Source: CAZVQX01 sp964629735
GTDB lineage: Bacteria > Bacillota_I > Bacilli_A > RF39 > UBA660
Assembly: GCA_964629735.1 (NCBI GenBank)
Contig: CAZVQX010000005.1
Coordinates: forward strand, 1 to 44,464
Direction of reading: 5' to 3'
Length of the DNA: 44,464 bases
Shown here: one piece after another, positions 32,565 through 41,748 of the stretch
Layout: each line of letters starts with the position of its first letter
Numbering within the stretch: the stretch's first letter is position 1
Translations under genes and position numbers: made by a program
The notes under the pieces: model-generated
Seen by the model: the letters and a program-made list of their open reading frames with translations, nothing else
Told to the model about the DNA's origin: nothing
Database searches by the model: none

Positions 32565-33823
32565 TCTAAACCGCCCTCTAACAAAAAGATTGTATCTAAA
32601 TGAATTTTTTTGGCAAAATCAACAACCATCTGTTTATTTACTTTGTTAATATTTTTTATTCTTTCTTTTACTTCATCAATTCCAACATATTCAATAGCTA
32701 CATAATTTTCTAATATTGAAAATGGCGAATCTTCTAATTCGTCTAAAGCGTTTAAATAATTTATTTTTACTTTTTCAATTAGACTATCATCAAAATTTCC
32801 TTTTAAAATATTATTTATTTCTCTTCTTATTAATTTAACAGTTTTATTATAATCATCTTTATCAATTCCAGCAGTTATAATTAATAAATTAGTAGCTAAT
32901 CTAATTTGTGAATATATTGAATAACAAAGTGAGTTTTTTTCTCTAACTTCTCTAAATAAAAGTGAATCTGCATTCCCGCCTAATATATAAGAATATACCG
33001 TACCAACATATTTTCTTTCAAAATCTGTTAAATTGCCAATCTTAGCACCTATCATCAATTGACTTTGTTTTGAATCATATTCTTCTTTAAGAATTCGTGC
33101 TCTTTTTCGAAGCTTTTCGTGTTCATAAATATGAGATACACCTGGTTTTTTAATAGTATTTATTTTAAATTTTTCAGTAACTATTTTTTTTATTTGATCG
33201 TCTTTTACATCACCAACAATAAAAATATCAATTAAATCACTATTTATTACTTGTTTATAATATTCATATAATGTTTCACCAGTTATTTTTTGAAGATCCT
33301 CCATATAACCTAGTCGGTCATAAGAATAAATCTCATTCTTTCCCATTGTTTCTAATAGTCTTCGGGAAGCATAATATCCAGGATTGGTTTTTGACATTTT
33401 GATATTATCTTCCATTGATTTTTTGATAATTTCTAATTTATTATCTAAGAACGAATTATTCTTTATATCAGGATCAAAGATCATATCAGTTAAAAATGAA
33501 AACGATTTTTCAAACATACCAATTTCAGTATATTTCTCATTTAAAAAATGAACATTAAAAGACATAATGTTATAGTTTCCTGAAATCGATGTTCCGCGTG
33601 AGGCTATTAAGTTATATAATTCTTCTGTCGCAATTACTAAATCTCGTTTGGTAGGATATTTTTTAGATGATTCAAATAAAACATCCGCTAACAAACTACG
33701 ATATGTTATTTCTTCTTTTGTTAATTTTCTCTTAAAGTTGGCTCGAATTGTTATTGTTTTAAATTTATCGGTTTTAATAATGTGTAAATTATATGAACCC
33801 ATATCATATTTATTATATTTCAT
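32561..33823 (-). CDS. M16 peptidase-like protein, inactive-type subunit (YmfF-like)
   Basis: 420 aa. M16 fold (SLLADVLFESSKKYPTKRD; DIFIVGDVKDDQIKKIVTEK; GGNADSLLFREVREKNSLCY; the R/Y pair of the C-terminal half) but no HxxEH zinc motif in the N-terminal half, so it is not expected to hydrolyse by itself. It pairs with the active-type subunit encoded next, overlapping by 4 bases. RBS AGAGGTGG. Confidence 0.87.
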   Translation of the reverse strand: MKYNKYDMGSYNLHIIKTDKFKTITIRANFKRKLTKEEITYRSLLADVLFESSKKYPTKRDLVIATEELYNLIASRGTSISGNYNIMSFNVHFLNEKYTEIGMFEKSFSFLTDMIFDPDIKNNSFLDNKLEIIKKSMEDNIKMSKTNPGYYASRRLLETMGKNEIYSYDRLGYMEDLQKITGETLYEYYKQVINSDLIDIFIVGDVKDDQIKKIVTEKFKINTIKKPGVSHIYEHEKLRKRARILKEEYDSKQSQLMIGAKIGNLTDFERKYVGTVYSYILGGNADSLLFREVREKNSLCYSIYSQIRLATNLLIITAGIDKDDYNKTVKLIRREINNILKGNFDDSLIEKVKINYLNALDELEDSPFSILENYVAIEYVGIDEVKERIKNINKVNKQMVVDFAKKIHLDTIFLLEGGLE

Positions 33824-33869
33824 GATCCACCTCTTTTGTTATTATATGTTGTTTTACAATTAATATAAT

Positions 33870-34571
33870 TTATAAAATTGACTCTAGCGCTAGTTCAATC
33901 ATTTGAGTAAATGATGTTTGACGTTCTTCACTTGTTGTTTCTGCTTTCGTAACTAAATTATCAGATACTGTTAAAATACATGTTGCTTCTTTATTTAATG
34001 AATTAGCGTTATGAAATAAAGAGAATGTTTCCATTTCAACAGCTAAACAATTATAATTATTATATAATTCAACAAATGGATTATTTTCACGATAAAAAAC
34101 GTCACTGCAATGAACTGTTCCAGTAGTTATTTCAATATTATTATTTTGTGCAGTAGCTAATATTTTATTATTAAGATGTGTTGATGATGGTATTATATTA
34201 TTTTTACTACCATTTTGAATAACTGAATAAGTTGAATTTGAATAACTATTTGTTACTAATATTAAATCATACAAGTCTAGTTCATCAGTATAAGCTCCGC
34301 AAGAACCAACTCTAATAATTTGATCAACATCATAAAATTTAAATAATTCGTATGAATATATTCCCATACTTGGAATGCCCATTCCTGACGCCATAACGGT
34401 TACTTGTTTTTCTTTATAATATCCAGTGAATGCTAACATCCCTCTAACTTCATTTACTAATTTATAATCTTCTAAATAAGTTTTAGCAATAAATTCAGCT
34501 CGTTTTGGATCTCCTGGCATAATTACTGTTTTAGCAATTTCGCCTATTTTTGCTTCAATATGTGGTGTCAT
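33870..34571 (-). CDS. deoD: Purine nucleoside phosphorylase DeoD-type
   Basis: Phosphorolysis of purine (deoxy)nucleosides in salvage; hexameric, cytoplasmic. 233 aa. Family motifs: MTPHIEAKIGEIAKTVIMPG (His and phosphate loop), MPGDPKRAEFIA, IIRVGSCGAYTDEL, VEMETFSLF (ribose-binding Glu-Met-Glu) and TVSDNLV (catalytic Asp). Standard length. RBS AAGGAGG; own extended -10 promoter. Confidence 0.96.
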   Translation of the reverse strand: MTPHIEAKIGEIAKTVIMPGDPKRAEFIAKTYLEDYKLVNEVRGMLAFTGYYKEKQVTVMASGMGIPSMGIYSYELFKFYDVDQIIRVGSCGAYTDELDLYDLILVTNSYSNSTYSVIQNGSKNNIIPSSTHLNNKILATAQNNNIEITTGTVHCSDVFYRENNPFVELYNNYNCLAVEMETFSLFHNANSLNKEATCILTVSDNLVTKAETTSEERQTSFTQMIELALESIL

Positions 34572-34596
34572 AAATAACCTCCTTTTTTCTTATAAT

Positions 34597-34605
34597 AGTA
34601 TATCA
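34597..34605 (-). promoter_or_regulatory. Extended -10 promoter of deoD
   Basis: TGATATACT on the minus strand about 25 bases before the start codon; no clear -35. Confidence 0.45.
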
Positions 34606-34613
34606 TATTATTA

Positions 34614-34649
34614 ATAAAAAAAGACAATGAATTATTTATCATTATCTTT
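34614..34649 (-). terminator. Terminator of uvrA
   Basis: 11-bp stem AAAGACAATGA/TCATTATCTTT with one wobble and an 8-nt loop, then TTTTTT on the minus strand; overlaps the uvrA stop. Confidence 0.75.
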
Positions 34650-37454
34650 GAAAATGTTTTTTAAATACATTCCCGTATAACTATTATTTACTTTTGATAT
34701 TTCCTCTGGTGTACCTCTTGCAATAATGGTTCCGCCCTGTTCTCCACCTTCTGGTCCTAAATCGATAATATAATCACATGTTTTAATAACATCTAAATTA
34801 TGTTCAATAACAACAACGGAATCACCATTTTCGACAATCCGATTTATTATTACTAATAATTTTTTAATATCTTCACTATGAAGACCAGTAGTTGGCTCAT
34901 CTAATATAAACATTGTTTTTCCAGTTGGGCGTCGTTGTAATTCTTTAGCTAATTTAACCCGGCCAGCTTCACCACCACTTAGAGTTGGTGCACTTTGTCC
35001 TAACTTAATATATGATAATCCAACATCGTCTAACATTTGTAATTTTTCTCTGGCTTTTGGAATGTTTTCAAAAAATTCTAATGCTTCTTCCACTCGCATT
35101 TCTAAAACATCCCTAATATTTTTATCTTTATACTTTATTTCTAATGTTTCACGATTATATCTTGTTCCTTTACAAACTTCGCACGGGACATATACATCCG
35201 GTAAAAAATGCATTTCTATTTTTTTAACACCATCACCTTGACAAGCTTCACATCTTCCACCTTTTACATTAAATGAAAATCTTCCCTTTTGATAGCCACG
35301 TATTTTAGCTTCTTTGGTGTTAGCAAATACATCTCTTATTTCATCAAAAACACCAGTATAAGTTGCCGGATTACTTCGGGGTGTTCTACCTATTGGCGAT
35401 TGAGAAATATCAATTACTTTATCAATTTCGTCGATTCCTTTAATACTTTTAAAAGCCCCAGGTTTTTCTTTTGTTTTATATAAATTTGAAGCAATCGCTT
35501 TATATAATATTTCGTTAATTAATGTTGATTTACCACTTCCACTTACCCCTGTTACACAAGTAAATGTTCCTAAAGGTATTTTAACATTAACATTTTTCAA
35601 ATTATTTTCACGAGCGCCTTTTATTTCAATAAATTTACCATTACCTTTTCGTCTTGTTTGAGGAATTTCTATTTTTTCTTTACCACTTAAATACCTACCG
35701 GTTAAACTCTGTTCTGATTTCATCACTTCCGCTGGAGTACCAGCAGCCATTATTGTACCACCATGGAGACCAGCCCCAGGACCAATATCAACTAAATAAT
35801 CACTTGCTAACATTGTTTCAATATCGTGTTCAACAACAATTAGAGTATTGCCTAAATCACGCATTTCCATTAACGAATTAATTAATCTCTGATTATCACG
35901 TTGATGTAATCCAATGCTTGGTTCATCTAAAACATATAATACTCCTGTTAATTGAGAACCAATTTGGGTAGCTAATCTTATTCGTTGGGCTTCACCACCA
36001 CTTAAAGTTCCAGAATTACGGGCCAATGTCAAATATCCTAAACCCACATTAATTAAAAAATTTAAACGTGATGTTATTTCTTTAATAATTAATTTTGATA
36101 TTTCGGTCTGTTCCTTAGTTAGTTTTAATTTTTTAAAAAATTGTGGTAATTCACTAATACTCATTGTTGTTAGTTCAAAAATGTTTTTCTTACCAACTAA
36201 TACTGATAAAACACCTTTATTTAAACGAGCACCTTTACAAGTCGGGCAAGGTAATTCAGTCATATATTGTTCAATCCATTCCCTAATCCATGAACTCTTT
36301 GTCTCCATATACCTTCTTTGTAAATTAACTAATACACCCTCATAATAATCTTTCGTATATCTTGTATTCCCATTTTTTGATACATATTTAAAGTTTAGTT
36401 CTTCTTTAGAACCATATAAAACAATATTAAGTTCTGATTTGGTTAATTTTTTTATTGGTTTATTCATATCTATTTTATAATGTTCACAAGCGGTTTGTAA
36501 ATTGGTAAAATAAATGTTAGGGTCTGTATGATTAATCGCAACAATTGCCCCTTCATTAATACTTAAATCTTTATTTGGGATTAATAAATCAACATCAATT
36601 TCTAGTTTAATGCCAAGACCATTACAATCAGGACAAGCGCCATATGGAGCATTAAACGAAAACATTCTCGGCTCTAATTCAGGTAGCGAGAAATCACAGT
36701 GAGGACAAGCATACTTTTCACTCATAACAAAATCTTCACCATCTATAACATCAATTACAACTTTACCATTGGCCAAATTCGAAGCAATTTCAATTGATTC
36801 ATGTAAACGACTACGTATTCCTTCTTTTATAATTAAACGATCTATAACAACTAATATATCATGTTTTAAATTTTTATCTAAAGTTGGAACATCCATTAAA
36901 TCATATTCAACATTATTAACCCTAACCCGTGAATAGCCTTCTTTTAATAATCTCGAAAATAATTCTTTATGACTCCCTTTAGCACCACTAACAATTGGGC
37001 TTAAAACTCTTATTTTAGTATTAAGAGGAAGTTCTAAAGTTTGATTAACCATTTCTTCAATACTTTGACTACTTATTGGAATATTATGTTCGGGACAATA
37101 AGGAATACCAATTCTAGCATATAATAGTCTTAAATAATCGTATATCTCAGTTACGGTTCCAACAGTACTACGAGGATTTTTACTTGTGGTTTTTTGATCA
37201 ATACTTATTGACGGACTTAATCCTTCAATACTATCTACATCAGGTTTTTCGCTTCCACCTAAAAATTGTCGAGCATAAGCACTTAAACTCTCGACATATC
37301 TTCTTTGGCCCTCAGCATAAATAGTATCAAAAGCCAAACTACTTTTACCACTACCACTTACACCGGTCATAACTATTAATTTATTTTTAGGTAGCTCAAT
37401 ATTAACATTTTTTAAATTGTTTTCACGAGCCCCTTTTATTATTATTTTATCCAT
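34632..37454 (-). CDS. uvrA: Excinuclease ABC subunit A
   Basis: Damage-recognition ATPase of nucleotide excision repair. 940 aa, normal length. Two ABC modules with Walker A GVSGSGKSSL (near residue 32) and GVSGSGKSTL (near 640), two LSGGEA signatures, and zinc fingers CPHC...CPDC and CEAC...CEVC. The insertion RRGxGKFIEIKGARENNLKN marks the second module. uvrB, usually adjacent in Firmicutes, is not here; instead a kinase-like gene lies 9 bp upstream in the same transcript. Confidence 0.97.
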   Translation of the reverse strand: MDKIIIKGARENNLKNVNIELPKNKLIVMTGVSGSGKSSLAFDTIYAEGQRRYVESLSAYARQFLGGSEKPDVDSIEGLSPSISIDQKTTSKNPRSTVGTVTEIYDYLRLLYARIGIPYCPEHNIPISSQSIEEMVNQTLELPLNTKIRVLSPIVSGAKGSHKELFSRLLKEGYSRVRVNNVEYDLMDVPTLDKNLKHDILVVIDRLIIKEGIRSRLHESIEIASNLANGKVVIDVIDGEDFVMSEKYACPHCDFSLPELEPRMFSFNAPYGACPDCNGLGIKLEIDVDLLIPNKDLSINEGAIVAINHTDPNIYFTNLQTACEHYKIDMNKPIKKLTKSELNIVLYGSKEELNFKYVSKNGNTRYTKDYYEGVLVNLQRRYMETKSSWIREWIEQYMTELPCPTCKGARLNKGVLSVLVGKKNIFELTTMSISELPQFFKKLKLTKEQTEISKLIIKEITSRLNFLINVGLGYLTLARNSGTLSGGEAQRIRLATQIGSQLTGVLYVLDEPSIGLHQRDNQRLINSLMEMRDLGNTLIVVEHDIETMLASDYLVDIGPGAGLHGGTIMAAGTPAEVMKSEQSLTGRYLSGKEKIEIPQTRRKGNGKFIEIKGARENNLKNVNVKIPLGTFTCVTGVSGSGKSTLINEILYKAIASNLYKTKEKPGAFKSIKGIDEIDKVIDISQSPIGRTPRSNPATYTGVFDEIRDVFANTKEAKIRGYQKGRFSFNVKGGRCEACQGDGVKKIEMHFLPDVYVPCEVCKGTRYNRETLEIKYKDKNIRDVLEMRVEEALEFFENIPKAREKLQMLDDVGLSYIKLGQSAPTLSGGEAGRVKLAKELQRRPTGKTMFILDEPTTGLHSEDIKKLLVIINRIVENGDSVVVIEHNLDVIKTCDYIIDLGPEGGEQGGTIIARGTPEEISKVNNSYTGMYLKNIFKDNDK

Positions 37455-37463
37455 TCTATCACC

Positions 37464-38213
37464 TTATTTTATATGCTTTTTATTTAATTGTTGTCCTAAA
37501 TATTTTGTTGCATATTCACTTTGTAATCCATTTGGTATTTGTTTAAAATATTGTTTTAAATTTTGATTTATTTCTAAATTATTAACAACAGAAATAAATT
37601 CATCACGATTTAAAACTGATGCTTTTTGTTTACTTAATATATTAACAAATAACATATTTAAGAGAGTAATGTCGAGCTCAATTGAAGGTGTAAAATCTTC
37701 AATAAATTTATTATCAAATAATAATTTGGGTATATTACTAATACCAATATTATTAACTAAAGCCCCATCCATATCAACAAAGTATGGATTTAAAGTCTTA
37801 TCAACTATAATATTGGATTCACTAATATCACCATATATAATATTTTTTTGATGCATTTGCTCTAGTGTTTGACTCAATTGATACATTATTTCTATTAATG
37901 AATCCTGGTCAATGTTTAATTTTTCAATTTCCTTTAACTCTACAGAATCTTTTATATAAGGCATCAGATAACCAATAAATTGATTATTTGATATTACGTA
38001 TGATAATACTGGGACTGTACCTTCAATTATGTTGTCGGCTAAATATTTAATTTTTTGTTCTTTTTCTTGTAAAAAATCAACATCAGTTTCAATAAATTTT
38101 TTCAACAAATATTTATTTTCAACTATATATAAATCACTCTCAATATTAATCGAGTTTACATTTAATTTGGGTAATTTTGACAAAATGTTGTCGTTAATTT
38201 TCAATTTCTTCAT
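37464..38213 (-). CDS. Protein-kinase-like protein
   Basis: 249 aa, minimal kinase fold. Seen: candidate ATP-binding Lys in KYLLKKFIE (38/39), hinge-like FIGYLMPYI, catalytic loop IIYGDISESNIIV (Asp129 and Asn134; Tyr-Gly replaces His-Arg of HRD, and Ser replaces the Lys two residues after Asp), and DMDGALV (Asp147) in place of DFG. No Gly-rich loop is evident. This resembles atypical bacterial kinases/phosphotransferases more than Hanks kinases. Activity is plausible because the Asp/Asn/Asp set is kept. It precedes uvrA by 9 bp and should be co-transcribed; no link to repair is known to me. Confidence 0.7.
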   Translation of the reverse strand: MKKLKINDNILSKLPKLNVNSINIESDLYIVENKYLLKKFIETDVDFLQEKEQKIKYLADNIIEGTVPVLSYVISNNQFIGYLMPYIKDSVELKEIEKLNIDQDSLIEIMYQLSQTLEQMHQKNIIYGDISESNIIVDKTLNPYFVDMDGALVNNIGISNIPKLLFDNKFIEDFTPSIELDITLLNMLFVNILSKQKASVLNRDEFISVVNNLEINQNLKQYFKQIPNGLQSEYATKYLGQQLNKKHIK

Positions 38214-38252
38214 TATTACACCTCACTAACAATTATTAAATTAATTTCAACT

Positions 38253-38261
38253 ATTATACCA
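38253..38261 (-). promoter_or_regulatory. Extended -10 promoter of the kinase-like gene and uvrA
   Basis: TGGTATAAT on the minus strand; divergent from the pyrG promoter. Confidence 0.5.
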
Positions 38262-38278
38262 TATTTTTCAATTTTATA

Positions 38279-38287
38279 TGTTATAAT
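38279..38287 (+). promoter_or_regulatory. Extended -10 promoter of pyrG
   Basis: TGTTATAAT on the plus strand. The leader to the RBS TTGGAGG is about 17 bases, too short for the C-rich initiation attenuator known in Bacillus pyrG. Confidence 0.5.
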
Positions 38288-38324
38288 TACTAAGGTAGTA
38301 TAAATTTTTATTGGAGGTAATTGT

Positions 38325-39872
38325 ATGACTAAATTTATATTTGTAACCGGTGGAGTCGTTTCCGGTTTAGGTAAGGGTATAACGGCATCAAGTATTGCCC
38401 TATTATTAAAATCAAGAGGTTATAAAGTTTTTATGCAAAAATTTGACCCTTATATTAATTCCAATCCTGGATTAATGTCACCTTTGCAACATGGTGAAGT
38501 TTTTGTTACTGCTGATGGTAACGAATCGGATCTTGATTTAGGGCATTACGAAAGATTTATTGATGAAGAACTTAACTATTCATCTAGTATTTCAACCGGT
38601 AAAATTTATTCAAGAGTAATTGAAATGGAAAAGCGTGGTGAGTTTGGCGGGAAAACAATTCAAATTGTACCACACATTACTGATGAAATAAAAAATAGTA
38701 TTTATGAAGTTGCTAATTCATCTAAGGCCGATTTTGTTATTACAGAAGTTGGCGGAACAATTGGCGATATCGAATCATTAGCAATTTTAGAATCATTAAG
38801 ACAACTTAGAATGGAACTAGGTCAAAAGAGAACTTTTTTTGTTCACACTACTCTTATCCCCTATTTATTTGGATCTGGTGAATTGAAAACAAAACCAACA
38901 CAACAGAGTGTAATAGAACTAAGAAGTTTAGGAATTCAACCAGATATGTTAGTATGTCGAACCCCAATTAAGCTTAATAATAATATTAAAGCTAAATTAT
39001 CACTTTTTTGTAGTATACCCACTACTAACGTTATCGATGCCATTGACTTAAATAATGTTTATCAAATTCCTATTAATTTTCATAATCAATCAATGGATAA
39101 AATTATATTAAATTATTTTAAAATGCCACTAAATAAAATTGATTTATCAGAATGGGAAAATTTAATTGATAGAGTTGATTCTTTAGAACAAGAAATTACA
39201 GTGGCTGTTATTGGTGAATTTGTCGAACTACATGACGCTTATTTATCGGTTAATGAAGCGTTAAGACATGCAGGATATAAATTAAATGTTAAGATTAAAA
39301 CTAAGTGGATTGACCCTAAAAAGATAATAGACTTGGAGAAAACATTTAATGATGTAAATGGTATTATTATTCCTTATGGCGATATTAACAATATTGATGT
39401 TTTTACAAAAATTATTAAATATTCTAAAGATAAAAAAATTCCTTATTTAGGAATGGATTTAGGATTCTACTTACCTATTATTGAAAATAATCATGATATA
39501 GAAATTAATGATTTATTTATAAGTACTGATTGTAAAAAAGTAATTAATGATGTTTTAAGTAAGATTAGAATCGGAAACTATGAAACAATTATTAATAAAA
39601 GATCTTTAACTTATAATTTATATGACAAAGATATTATTAAAGAAAGGCATCGTCATTCATTAGAGTTTAATTTAAAATATAAACATTTATTAGAAAAAGA
39701 TTTTATAATTTCAGGCACTAATAAATTACATAATTATATCGATATTATTGAATTAAAAGAACATCCCTTCTTTGTAGCTTGTATTTACAGACCTGAATTT
39801 ATTAGTCGTCCAATTAAACCACATCCTTTATTTATAGGTTTTATTGAAGCTAGTATTGAATATAAAAAATAG
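38325..39872 (+). CDS. pyrG: CTP synthase with a degenerate glutaminase domain
   Basis: Makes CTP from UTP, ATP and ammonia (normally from glutamine). 515 aa. The synthetase half (1-267) looks intact: GGVVSGLGKGITASS, FDPYINSNPG, QHGEVFVTADGNESDLDLGH (metal Asp), TEVGGTIGDIES (metal Glu), SLGIQPDMLVCR. The amidotransferase half (290-515) keeps the fold (AVIGEFVELHDAYLSVNEAL; RHRHSLEFN; HPFFVACIYRPEF) but the nucleophile motif GxCLG reads YLGMDLGF (Cys to Asp378), the triad His is Arg489 (Glu491 kept), and the oxyanion PGG region reads IIPYGDINN. It should therefore be unable to use glutamine and depend on free ammonia, unless another glutaminase helps. RBS TTGGAGG; single gene. Confidence 0.93.
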   Translation: MTKFIFVTGGVVSGLGKGITASSIALLLKSRGYKVFMQKFDPYINSNPGLMSPLQHGEVFVTADGNESDLDLGHYERFIDEELNYSSSISTGKIYSRVIEMEKRGEFGGKTIQIVPHITDEIKNSIYEVANSSKADFVITEVGGTIGDIESLAILESLRQLRMELGQKRTFFVHTTLIPYLFGSGELKTKPTQQSVIELRSLGIQPDMLVCRTPIKLNNNIKAKLSLFCSIPTTNVIDAIDLNNVYQIPINFHNQSMDKIILNYFKMPLNKIDLSEWENLIDRVDSLEQEITVAVIGEFVELHDAYLSVNEALRHAGYKLNVKIKTKWIDPKKIIDLEKTFNDVNGIIIPYGDINNIDVFTKIIKYSKDKKIPYLGMDLGFYLPIIENNHDIEINDLFISTDCKKVINDVLSKIRIGNYETIINKRSLTYNLYDKDIIKERHRHSLEFNLKYKHLLEKDFIISGTNKLHNYIDIIELKEHPFFVACIYRPEFISRPIKPHPLFIGFIEASIEYKK

Positions 39873-39896
39873 TCATTAAATTGACTATTTTTTTAT
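39865..39896. terminator. Bidirectional terminator between pyrG and rseP
   Basis: Stem AAAAAATAGTCA/TGACTATTTTTT with a 6-nt loop; the genes converge on it. Confidence 0.85.
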
Positions 39897-40933
39897 TTGA
39901 AAATTCTTAATATATCATTATAAGTAACAATAACCATTAAAATTAATAAAAAGACAAAACCAACAGTATGAATTATATTTTCAATTTTGCTATTAACAGG
40001 ACTTCCTTTTATTTTTTCAATTATTAAAAATAATAGACGACCGCCATCAAAAGCTGGAAACGGAATTAAATTAACAAATCCTAAATTTATGCTTAAGAAA
40101 GCAATTAAATAAATAACGTTTATAAAACCTGCTTTTGCACTTTCACCTACTATACTATAAATTCCCACTGGACCAGCTAACGAATTTAATTTCAACTGAC
40201 CAGTAAATAGTGATTTAACAACAATTAACATTTGTTCAATTACATTTCCTGTTTTTGTAAAGGCATATTTAAGTGAAGAAATAATCCCATTAGATATTGT
40301 GTTATCAATTGTAAAACCATATCTAAATATTTCTTGATTGTTTTCATTGGTTTTTTTAGGTTCTAATTTAATTGTTTTAATATTATTATTAATATCACGA
40401 ACTACTACATTAATATTTTGACCATAATTTAATTGTAGTTCAAGCAATAATCTATCAACTGAACGAATTTTTTTATTATTTAATTTTAAAATTAAGTCAC
40501 CTTTTCTTAATTCTGTATAATATGCTGGATAATTTTCATCGACTCCATTAATATAAGGTTTGTTATTGGGAGCACCGGTTATTAAAGCGATAATAAATAA
40601 CAACACAATAGCTAAAATAAAATTGAAAGTTACACCAGCTACCATAACTAAGAAACGTTCGAACCAAGTTTTGGATTGCATTCTCTTTTCTACTGGTATT
40701 GACTCATCTTCCGTTACTTCTTCGCCCGACATGCTAACAAATCCACCAATCGGAAATAATCTTAATGAATATGTTGTTTCATCATTTGGCCGATTAAATT
40801 TAAAAATTCTCGGCCCCATTCCAATAGCAAATTCATAAACATGAATACCAGCCCTTTTGGCAAAAATAAAATGGCCCAATTCATGAATAAAAACAGTTAT
40901 ACCTAAGACAATGAAAAAATATAAAAGTGTCAT
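39893..40933 (-). CDS. rseP: RIP metalloprotease RseP/RasP (site-2 protease)
   Basis: Intramembrane zinc protease of the M50 family. 346 aa. Zinc motif HELGH (His17-His21) in the first TM helix, GFVSMSGE loop, TM2 (about 92-115), a single PDZ domain (about 125-205, LRKGDLILKLNNKKIRSVD), and the third ligand motif NLIPFPAFDGGR in TM3. Cleaves membrane-bound anti-sigma factors and signal-peptide remnants; in spore formers the related SpoIVFB is shorter and lacks this layout. Last gene of uppS-cdsA-rseP. Confidence 0.95.
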   Translation of the reverse strand: MTLLYFFIVLGITVFIHELGHFIFAKRAGIHVYEFAIGMGPRIFKFNRPNDETTYSLRLFPIGGFVSMSGEEVTEDESIPVEKRMQSKTWFERFLVMVAGVTFNFILAIVLLFIIALITGAPNNKPYINGVDENYPAYYTELRKGDLILKLNNKKIRSVDRLLLELQLNYGQNINVVVRDINNNIKTIKLEPKKTNENNQEIFRYGFTIDNTISNGIISSLKYAFTKTGNVIEQMLIVVKSLFTGQLKLNSLAGPVGIYSIVGESAKAGFINVIYLIAFLSINLGFVNLIPFPAFDGGRLLFLIIEKIKGSPVNSKIENIIHTVGFVFLLILMVIVTYNDILRIFK

Positions 40934-40947
40934 TTAATCCCCCTTTT

Positions 40948-41748
40948 CTATAAAATGGATATAAAGAACATATATCCAAAGACAACAAAAATGATACTAT
41001 CTAATCTATCTAATACACCACCATGACCTGGCATTATATTTGAAAAATCTTTTTCTCCGTAATAGCGCTTAATTCCTGAAAAAACTAAATCACCAAATTG
41101 ACCAATTAATGATAAAAAGATTGTTATTGATATTAATAAAAATATATTAATATTAGGATTAATTACTGTTAAGTAAAAAACAGTACTAACAAAAACCCCC
41201 ATTATAGTACCACCAATTAAACCTTCCCAAGTTTTTTTAGGTGAAATGGCTTCTAACAACTTATTTCTGCCTATAAAATATCCAGTGAAGTACGCAAAAG
41301 TATCAGTCATAATTGTTATTAAAAACAAATAAATAATGAGATCTAATTTCATATTTCGTAAAACAACTAATAAATGAAATGATAAACCAATAAAAAATAT
41401 ACCACCTATTAAATAAAAAGCATCATTAATACTATATTTTTTATTATCATGATATAAAACTGTTGGTAATAAATAAACTAATAAAATAGCTGCAATTAGG
41501 CGATAATCCAAACTAAATATTAAGCCGGCCGTCGTTGTATTACCAATTACAATTAAAGTCATAATTAAATATGATATTATTTTAATAAAGTTCGGGACTT
41601 TTTTTCTTGTTTCTTTCATATCAATAAATTCTTTAGTAGCAATTAGTGATAATAAACAAATAAAAAAATTGTAAATATTGCCACCAGTTAATAATATAGG
41701 AATTGTTATTAAGAGTGCTATTGCGGCACTAATGATTCTTGTTTTCAT
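40948..41748 (-). CDS. cdsA: Phosphatidate cytidylyltransferase
   Basis: Forms CDP-diacylglycerol from CTP and phosphatidate. 266 aa, about eight TM helices. C-terminal signature SGIKRYYGEKDFSNIMPGHG with GVLDRLDS matches the CDS pattern (S-x2-K-R-x4-K-D-x-S). RBS GGAGGAAT. Its start overlaps the uppS end by 20 bases and rseP follows after 15 bp. Confidence 0.95.
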   Translation of the reverse strand: MKTRIISAAIALLITIPILLTGGNIYNFFICLLSLIATKEFIDMKETRKKVPNFIKIISYLIMTLIVIGNTTTAGLIFSLDYRLIAAILLVYLLPTVLYHDNKKYSINDAFYLIGGIFFIGLSFHLLVVLRNMKLDLIIYLFLITIMTDTFAYFTGYFIGRNKLLEAISPKKTWEGLIGGTIMGVFVSTVFYLTVINPNINIFLLISITIFLSLIGQFGDLVFSGIKRYYGEKDFSNIMPGHGGVLDRLDSIIFVVFGYMFFISIL

